From: Stenotrophomonas maltophilia
GTDB taxonomy: Bacteria; Pseudomonadota; Gammaproteobacteria; Xanthomonadales; Xanthomonadaceae
Direction: 5' to 3'
Length of the DNA stretch: 64,000 nucleotides
NCBI RefSeq assembly: GCF_004920835.1
Contig: NZ_QFHO01000002.1
Location: 124,001-188,000 of the forward strand
In this document: positions 59,232-64,000 of the stretch, one piece after another
How the letters are laid out: each line of letters opens with the position of its first letter
Position numbering within the stretch: position 1 is the stretch's first letter
Notes under the pieces: generated by a model
Databases searched by the model: none
What the model saw: only the letters and a program-made list of their open reading frames with translations
Told to the model about the DNA's origin: nothing
Program-made: the position numbers and the translations under genes

Positions 59232-59789
59232 TCATGCCGGCAAGGTGGCCTGCAAGGCAAACCAATGCTCGCGGGTGATGCGGCTGATGTGCTCGGTGCG
59301 GTAGTCGCCGAGGAAGCTGTTGAACTTGTCCACCTCGGTATGATGATGCTGGAAACCGCATTTGCTCTGTGCGGCCAGCGACTGCAGGTTGTCGGCGAAG
59401 TAGCCGCACCACAGCGCGTCCAGCTCCAGATCCATGAAGGCGTGCCGCATCACTTCACGCACTGCTTCGGGCACCAGCCCGCGCCCCCAGTACGGCACGC
59501 CGATCCAGTAGGCGATCTCGCCTTCGCGGTCGCTGATCTCGAAATTGCTGTCAGCGCCGATCAGGATGCCGACACAGCCGATCGCTTGGCCGTCCTCGCG
59601 GTTCTGCAGTGCGTAGACCTCTGGCCGGTTGAAGACGGTGCGGATGATTTCGGTACTTTCCTCGACGCTGGTGTGCACCGGCCAGCCGGCGATGGGGCCC
59701 ACGCGCGGGTCGCGGGCGTACTCGTACAGATCGGCGGCATCGGTGTCGCGCCAGGGGCGCAGGATCAGGCGTTCGGTGTGTAGCTGCAT
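59232..59789 (-). CDS. GNAT acetyltransferase, RimJ/RimL type
   Basis: A 185-residue enzyme: MQLHTERLILRPWRDTDAAD is the RimJ/RimL start. GEIAYWIGVPYWGRGLVPEA carries the acetyl-CoA loop (Y-W-G-R-G) and CGYFADNLQSLAAQSKCGFQ is the late motif. Proteins of this group acetylate N-termini or small amines. The ATG at 59789 (MQLHTERL) is preferred to the one at 59819. Confidence 0.85.
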   Translation of the reverse strand: MQLHTERLILRPWRDTDAADLYEYARDPRVGPIAGWPVHTSVEESTEIIRTVFNRPEVYALQNREDGQAIGCVGILIGADSNFEISDREGEIAYWIGVPYWGRGLVPEAVREVMRHAFMDLELDALWCGYFADNLQSLAAQSKCGFQHHHTEVDKFNSFLGDYRTEHISRITREHWFALQATLPA

Positions 59790-59935
59790 GGCAGTTCCAG
59801 ATACGGAAAGAGAGTGCACAGGCTAGGTTCCGGCGCATCGCGGGCACAGGGCCGGACCTTGATGATTTCGGTACTTTTCACAACTGGCGGTCGAGCCCGG
59901 GTATGCTGGGGCCCGGATTACAGCCGGATCGGCCC

Positions 59936-60829
59936 ATGGACCGCGTACCCCAGCTTCTGGACCAGGACGAATCCATGCGCCTGGAGGTCAGCACGCTGGC
60001 CGAAGGGCAGGGCGTCCCGCTGTCGTTCGGACACGCCTATCTGGCGGTGCTGGTATGCGTCTCGGGACGCGCACGCTTTGCACTGAACTTCCGCGAGGTA
60101 GCGGTGCAGCGTCATGATGCGCTGGTGCTGGCAGAGGACACACTGGCACTGCTGCGGCAACGCTCGCGCGGCTTCCTTGCGATGGTCTGTCTGATGCCCA
60201 AGTCGCTGGCATCGGAGGTGGCCTATGTGTTGCCCAATGCGCTGTTCCAGTTCCTGCACGAACAGCCGCACTGCCGGCCGTCACCGCTGGATGTGCCGTT
60301 GCTGCAGGGGTGGCTGCAGCTGATGATGGACGCGCAGCACAACGGTGGACGGCACCGCCATGTGATGCTGCGCAATCTGCTTCAGAGCTTCTTCCTGAAG
60401 ATGGCCACGTTGCTGCCGAAGCAGAAGAAGGTACCCGCGCAAGTCAGCCGGCGAGAACGCCTGGCTTGGAACTTCTGGGAGCTGGTGGGCCAGCGCAGCA
60501 CGCGCCAGCGTGACGTGCAGTCCTATGCGGAGGCGCTGTGCATCACCCCGTTCTATCTCTCGCAGCTCACCCGCGAATGCTTCGATGAAACGCCGAAGGC
60601 GTTGATCGACCGCCAGGTGGTGCTGGAGATCAAGGCGCTGCTCACGTACAGCGAGTTGCCGATCGGACGCATTGCCGATCGCCTGTGTTTCGAGGATGCG
60701 TCGTACCTGTGCCGGTATTTCCGGCGGCATACCGGTCAATCGCTGACCGGCTACCGCCGAGCGGGGCAGGGTGGGACTAGTGCGATACGAACAGCGGCGC
60801 CGGCACTTCGGCAAGCAGGTCCTCGGTGA
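59936..60829 (+). CDS. AraC-family transcriptional regulator
   Basis: A 297-residue regulator. The N-terminal cupin-like part begins around LPSFGH-like sequence LSFGHAYLAVLVCVSGRARF. The C-terminal HTH pair is DVQSYAEALCITPFYLSQLTRECF and LPIGRIADRLCFEDASYLCRYFRRHTGQS (regions at about 195-285). The ATG at 59936 is chosen; 59903 is upstream and lacks a site. Its last 53 bases overlap the 3' end of the convergent usp gene. Targets unknown. Confidence 0.83.
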   Translation: MDRVPQLLDQDESMRLEVSTLAEGQGVPLSFGHAYLAVLVCVSGRARFALNFREVAVQRHDALVLAEDTLALLRQRSRGFLAMVCLMPKSLASEVAYVLPNALFQFLHEQPHCRPSPLDVPLLQGWLQLMMDAQHNGGRHRHVMLRNLLQSFFLKMATLLPKQKKVPAQVSRRERLAWNFWELVGQRSTRQRDVQSYAEALCITPFYLSQLTRECFDETPKALIDRQVVLEIKALLTYSELPIGRIADRLCFEDASYLCRYFRRHTGQSLTGYRRAGQGGTSAIRTAAPALRQAGPR

Positions 60830-61607
60830 CCCCGCCAAGCACGCGCTCCACCACCCGGCTGCGGCTGTAGGGGCCCAGAACCAGCAGATCGGCTTCGGCG
60901 TCCAGCACGTGTTGGCGGATGGTCGCGGCGATGCCGCCCTGGCTCGAGTTGATCGCCTGTATTTCCACTTCAACGCCGTGCCGTGCCAGATGCTGGGCCA
61001 TCTCGGTACCGGGTGCGCCTTCGGTCTTGGGCGTGTCGACCATCAGCAGGTGCACGGCCTGCGCACGGGCGAGCAGCGGCAGCGCATCGGCCACTGCGCG
61101 ACGCGCCTGTTTGCTGGCATTCCAGGCCACCACGATGCGGCGGCCGACCTGATCGCCTTGCCAGTGCGGCGGCACCAGCAGCATCGGCACGCCGGTCTGG
61201 CGCAGTGTGCCCAGGGGCCGCCAGCCGCTGGGGGCCCCGGGTGTATGCGGATAGCCGGCGATGATCAGGTCGCAGTACAGCGATTGCAGGGCCAGGTCGG
61301 CTCCGCCCAGATAATCCGAAACGATGCGTAGCTCGGTGCTGATCTGCAGTGGTTCGGACAGTGCGCGCAGGTTCTGCATCAACTGTGCGGTACAGGCCGC
61401 GTCGGCGCGCGCTTCATGATCGAGCGCGGCGGCGATGCCGGCGCCACGCGCGAAGCCGTTGGCGATGTCGGTGGGATGCTGGGCAGTGGACACTGCGACC
61501 AGATGTGCCTGCTGTGTCTGTGCCAGGTGGGAGGCGATGTTCAGTACGCGTTGTCCGGTGTCGCTGGCATCGAACAGCACAGCGATATCGCGCAGTGGAT
61601 GCAGCAT
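60777..61607 (-). CDS. Tandem universal stress protein (UspA x2)
   Basis: A 276-residue cytosolic protein with two Usp domains. The first (MLHPLRDIAVLFDASDTGQR to about 150) ends CDLIIAGYPHTPGAPSG. The second (RRIVVAWNASKQARRAVADALPLL onward) has the nucleotide-binding G-x2-G-x9-G-like end LLVLGPYSRSRVVERVLGGVTEDLL. It is divergent from a TetR gene and may be controlled by it through the palindrome between them. Confidence 0.87.
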   Translation of the reverse strand: MLHPLRDIAVLFDASDTGQRVLNIASHLAQTQQAHLVAVSTAQHPTDIANGFARGAGIAAALDHEARADAACTAQLMQNLRALSEPLQISTELRIVSDYLGGADLALQSLYCDLIIAGYPHTPGAPSGWRPLGTLRQTGVPMLLVPPHWQGDQVGRRIVVAWNASKQARRAVADALPLLARAQAVHLLMVDTPKTEGAPGTEMAQHLARHGVEVEIQAINSSQGGIAATIRQHVLDAEADLLVLGPYSRSRVVERVLGGVTEDLLAEVPAPLFVSH

Positions 61608-61702
61608 GGCCTTTCTCCTTCGATGCCTGTGACGCGTTCCCTGCCATGCACCGACCCGGGTGCACCGGACGCAGCTCCGTTGTAGCGCATCTGTGATTCG
61701 AG

Positions 61703-61720
61703 TGAATCAATTTTGATTCA
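61703..61720. promoter_or_regulatory. TetR operator (usp/tetR divergon)
   Basis: TGAATCAA-TT-TTGATTCA has perfect eight-base arms in the AT-rich gap between the usp gene and the tetR gene. A partial repeat, GATGATTCAT, follows at 61732-61741. Confidence 0.65.
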
Positions 61721-61777
61721 GTTTATTAATTGATGATTCATGCTAGCGTGTTCGTACCCCCTGTTTCCGACCCTTTC

Positions 61778-62344
61778 ATGCGACCCGCCACCGCCCGCCC
61801 ACGCCGCGACCTGCACCACGCCCTGGCGGCCACCCTGGTCAGTCATCCGCGCTGCACGCTCAGTGAGCTGGCGCGGGGTGCCGGCATCAGTCGCGCCACC
61901 CTGTACCGATTCGCGCCGACCCGCGAGGCGATCGACGAGGCGTTGTTCGCCGCAGGCTTCGAGCGCTTGGAGGCAGCGGCCAGTTGGTTCGACGATGGCG
62001 CGGATGCACAGCATGTGCTGGAGCAGGTCACCACCACGCTGCTCGCCGATTGGGAGCTGGTGACCCTGGTGTTCGCGCGGATGATGGAAGAGCAGCAGCG
62101 GCAGGGTGACCTGCATCTGCTGCCAGAACGCTGGGCAACGATAGGCGATCGATTCGAAGCCTTTTTCCTGGGTGGTCAGAAGACAGGCGAGTTCAACGTC
62201 GAATTCAGCGCGGTGTGGCTGGCGGACTTCTACTGGACCTGCTTCTACGGCATTACCTGGTCGCTTGCGCGTGGCCGCATGGCACCGGCATCTGCAGCTT
62301 CCACGCTGCTCGCATCGTTCCGTCATGGTGCTAGGACGGCCTGA
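61778..62344 (+). CDS. TetR/AcrR-family regulator
   Basis: A 188-residue protein. HTH: RCTLSELARGAGISRATLYRFAPTREAIDEALF (region at about 28-60). The C-terminal helices include EQVTTTLLADWELVTLVFARMMEEQQRQ and end SLARGRMAPASAASTLL. The ATG at 61778 begins MRPATARPRRDLHH. It is divergent from the usp gene with one strong palindrome between. Ligand unknown. Confidence 0.85.
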   Translation: MRPATARPRRDLHHALAATLVSHPRCTLSELARGAGISRATLYRFAPTREAIDEALFAAGFERLEAAASWFDDGADAQHVLEQVTTTLLADWELVTLVFARMMEEQQRQGDLHLLPERWATIGDRFEAFFLGGQKTGEFNVEFSAVWLADFYWTCFYGITWSLARGRMAPASAASTLLASFRHGARTA

Positions 62345-62717
62345 TAGGGGTGTCCGCGGCGCGCAATGCGCCGCGATGTGCTGCGGCGTGCAACTCGCGC
62401 CGAATTCGCGTGACGTCTTGCCGGAAAGGGCGTTCGCACTGCCGGAATCGTGCACGGTGTCGCACTTCCGGGTTGCTACAACTGTGGTCGTCGAATAACG
62501 CCGGAAGCGGTAAATTTAAATGAGACGTTCATCACACTTTTGTTGCGGTGCGGTATCGTAGTTGCAGAACTTCATACCTGACCAACGGGGTCCAGGGACG
62601 GTTGTAGTGGCCATGGAGCCGGCAGAACGTGCGTCCGCGCGTGTGGCCAGGCCCATGAGCTCGTCCCACGCGACCCACTGAACAGCGGCTCCACGCGAGC
62701 CGACCGGGGAAATCACC
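62345..62717. other. Long leader region of the adhesin gene
   Basis: This 373-base gap has a GC hairpin CGCGGCGC-GCAAT-GCGCCGCG (62355-62375) just after the tetR stop, without a T-run. An AT-rich patch GGTAAATTTAAATGAG near 62509 is followed by TTTTGTTG. A promoter for the large adhesin is likely in 62500-62600, leaving an untranslated leader of over 100 bases. No gene is seen. Confidence 0.5.
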
Positions 62718-64000
62718 ATGTGGCAGTCGACGACGTCGCGCATTCGCGCGGGCGGTGGATGCGTTCATCCCAAGAAAACCCAGCAGTGCTCAAAACCCGG
62801 GCGCTGGATCACCCGCGGCCTGCTGTTGCTGCTGTCGATGGCAGTGCCGTCGTTGGGGTGGGCGGCCGCGTATGCGACCGGCGGCAGCAGCCCGTATCGC
62901 AACACGGTGTTGTGGTTGACCTGGGGCGGCGGTGCCAACGGAGTGAACAACGTCGTACTCAACGATGGTGCGACGTCATCGATCGACCTGCCCATCGCAT
63001 CGGGCATCAACCTGCGCGTCGACTGCCGGTTGAACACGGCCGAGACCAACGTGCTGCGCAGCTATCGTCCCGGCAACTTTGGCGGTGACAGCCTCGACGA
63101 TCTGTACAACATCGGCGGTACCGGCAGCAGCAACCAGCTGATTGCCGGCATTGCGCGTGCCGGTGGTACATCCAGCTTCAGCATCACCTGCACCTCGACC
63201 GTGGGGGGGGCGCCTTATCGCCTGCGTGGCGTGGTGATGGCCGACGCCGAGTCGATCAACAACAGTGGCGAGTTCGTTGAAGCCAGCGCGCAGGGCACCT
63301 GGAACGTGGTCGAGGTCCGCAAGAACCTGGCCAACAGCACGCCGTATCTGGTCAACAAGTCGACCAGCGGCGCCAACCAGGTGATCCGCTTCGGCCCCGG
63401 CAACGACGACAACACGGCGGCGGTCACCTTCCTCAGCTTCGACAACGCTGCGCATGCGCCTGGCAACCTGGCCGTGAACATGGGTTTCTCGATGCGTGGC
63501 AGCGGGACCACCGCCATCGCCATCGGCCTGCTGGTGCCCTACGCCGACTTCGGCGATGCGCCGCAGAGCTACGGCGATGCGATGCACGTGGTGGATGACC
63601 TGCAGTTCCGCTCCGATGGCATTCCGCAGGGCAGCAGCAACTTCAATATCAACACCGCGGCGTACACACCGGGCGGCCTGGCGCCGCCGTTGACCGACTT
63701 TCTCGGCAGCCTCGGCCCGGATACCGAACAGCAGAGCAGCTACAGCCTGGATGCGCTGGGTGACGATAACTCGCCCGTTGCTGGCAGCCGCGAAGAAGAT
63801 GCATGGCCGAGCAGCTACCGCTTGACCGTGATGCAGGCCGGCACGCAGATCAACCAACCGGTGGCTTGCGTGGGCAGTGGCAGTGTGGCTGGCTGGATCG
63901 ACTTCAACCGCAATGGCAGCTTCGATGCCAATGAGCGCAGCGCTATCGCGGCGTGCAGCGGCGGGCAGGCCAACCTCAGCTGGAGTGTCCCGAACACAGT
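62718..64000 (+). CDS. CshA-like/GEVED-domain surface adhesin (5' part, runs off the window)
   Basis: At least 427 residues, open to the window end. The ATG at 62718 follows GGGGAA at six bases. A long signal (basic start, then RGLLLLLSMAVPSLGWAAAY) is followed by a beta-rich region with NTVLWLTWGGGANGVNNVVL and INLRVDCRLNTAETNVLRSY, the CshA-type N-terminal non-repeat domain. Near residue 280 begins a GEVED-type domain: YADFGDAPQSYGDAMHVV, then LGDDNSPVAGSREEDAW and SVAGWIDFNRNGSFDANERS. This is how large fibrillar adhesins of Xanthomonadaceae begin; repeats should follow beyond the window. Confidence 0.8.
   Translation, partial: MWQSTTSRIRAGGGCVHPKKTQQCSKPGRWITRGLLLLLSMAVPSLGWAAAYATGGSSPYRNTVLWLTWGGGANGVNNVVLNDGATSSIDLPIASGINLRVDCRLNTAETNVLRSYRPGNFGGDSLDDLYNIGGTGSSNQLIAGIARAGGTSSFSITCTSTVGGAPYRLRGVVMADAESINNSGEFVEASAQGTWNVVEVRKNLANSTPYLVNKSTSGANQVIRFGPGNDDNTAAVTFLSFDNAAHAPGNLAVNMGFSMRGSGTTAIAIGLLVPYADFGDAPQSYGDAMHVVDDLQFRSDGIPQGSSNFNINTAAYTPGGLAPPLTDFLGSLGPDTEQQSSYSLDALGDDNSPVAGSREEDAWPSSYRLTVMQAGTQINQPVACVGSGSVAGWIDFNRNGSFDANERSAIAACSGGQANLSWSVPNT

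Noticed and set aside
1..64000. CRISPR array, IS element, transposase, integrase or prophage module
   Set aside because: No regularly spaced direct repeats and no transposase or integrase motifs were found on either strand. The repeats present are short palindromes only.

Overview
This is a chromosomal window from a high-GC gammaproteobacterium of the Xanthomonadaceae, most likely Stenotrophomonas (S. maltophilia complex). Three things point there: many short palindromes ending in GTAG/CTAC of the kind described as SMAG elements in S. maltophilia, a chromosomal aph(3')-II-type phosphotransferase, and a long run of TetR/AraC/ArsR-controlled accessory genes mixed with housekeeping genes such as pyrD and murB. 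All calls come from reading the sequence; no database search was run.

Layout. (1) 1-5.4 kb: a tightly packed catabolic-looking operon on the + strand: OprB-type porin, MFS permease, acyl-CoA ligase and SDR dehydrogenase, preceded by the end of another gene. (2) 5.4-17 kb: 3-hydroxybutyrate dehydrogenase, a four-repeat membrane protein, an ArsR operon with two START-like proteins, a MarR/FAD-monooxygenase divergon with two matching operators, oleate hydratase, a divergent SDR/AraC pair that has lost both 5' ends, a TetR-controlled membrane protein and a GlxA-type regulator. (3) 17.1-27.8 kb: a nine-gene + strand cluster (TonB-dependent receptor, FMN reductase, DUF3088 protein, two luciferase-like monooxygenases, M20 amidohydrolase, GNAT acetyltransferase, fused ABC permease-ATPase, substrate-binding protein). 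Its enzyme set parallels the Bacillus S-alkylcysteine salvage operon, with an outer-membrane receptor added. (4) 27.9-48.5 kb: an Imm1-like protein, a large secreted discoidin/glycoside-hydrolase-like protein, a metallo-beta-lactamase-fold enzyme with its TetR, a 5TM-GGDEF-EAL protein, an ArsR-rhodanese regulator, aph(3')-IIc-like, TetR-DUF418, a second APH-fold kinase, EamA-murB-pyrD, a methyltransferase, an SDR and ALDH7.

(5) 48.9-56.9 kb: an exopolysaccharide/capsule locus. On the + strand lie a GumD/WcaJ-type priming glycosyltransferase and a low-molecular-weight tyrosine phosphatase. Facing them on the - strand lies a gfcA(yjbE)-wza-yjbF-yjbG-yjbH set, followed by a PAP2 phosphatase. It resembles the E. 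coli group 4 capsule (gfcABCDE-etp-etk) cluster without a visible tyrosine autokinase. (6) 57-64 kb: tRNA-Arg(CCU), a gene-poor stretch of about 0.8 kb, a small lipoprotein, acetyltransferases, an AraC regulator overlapping a tandem Usp protein, a TetR regulator, and the start of a very large CshA-like/GEVED surface adhesin that runs off the end.

The most interesting items are the organosulfur cluster, the deletion junction that beheads two divergent genes, a palindromic repeat that has become the coded N-terminus of an SDR, the kinase-less Gfc-like capsule locus with its Gly-Thr repeat protein, and the several paired operators readable next to their regulators.
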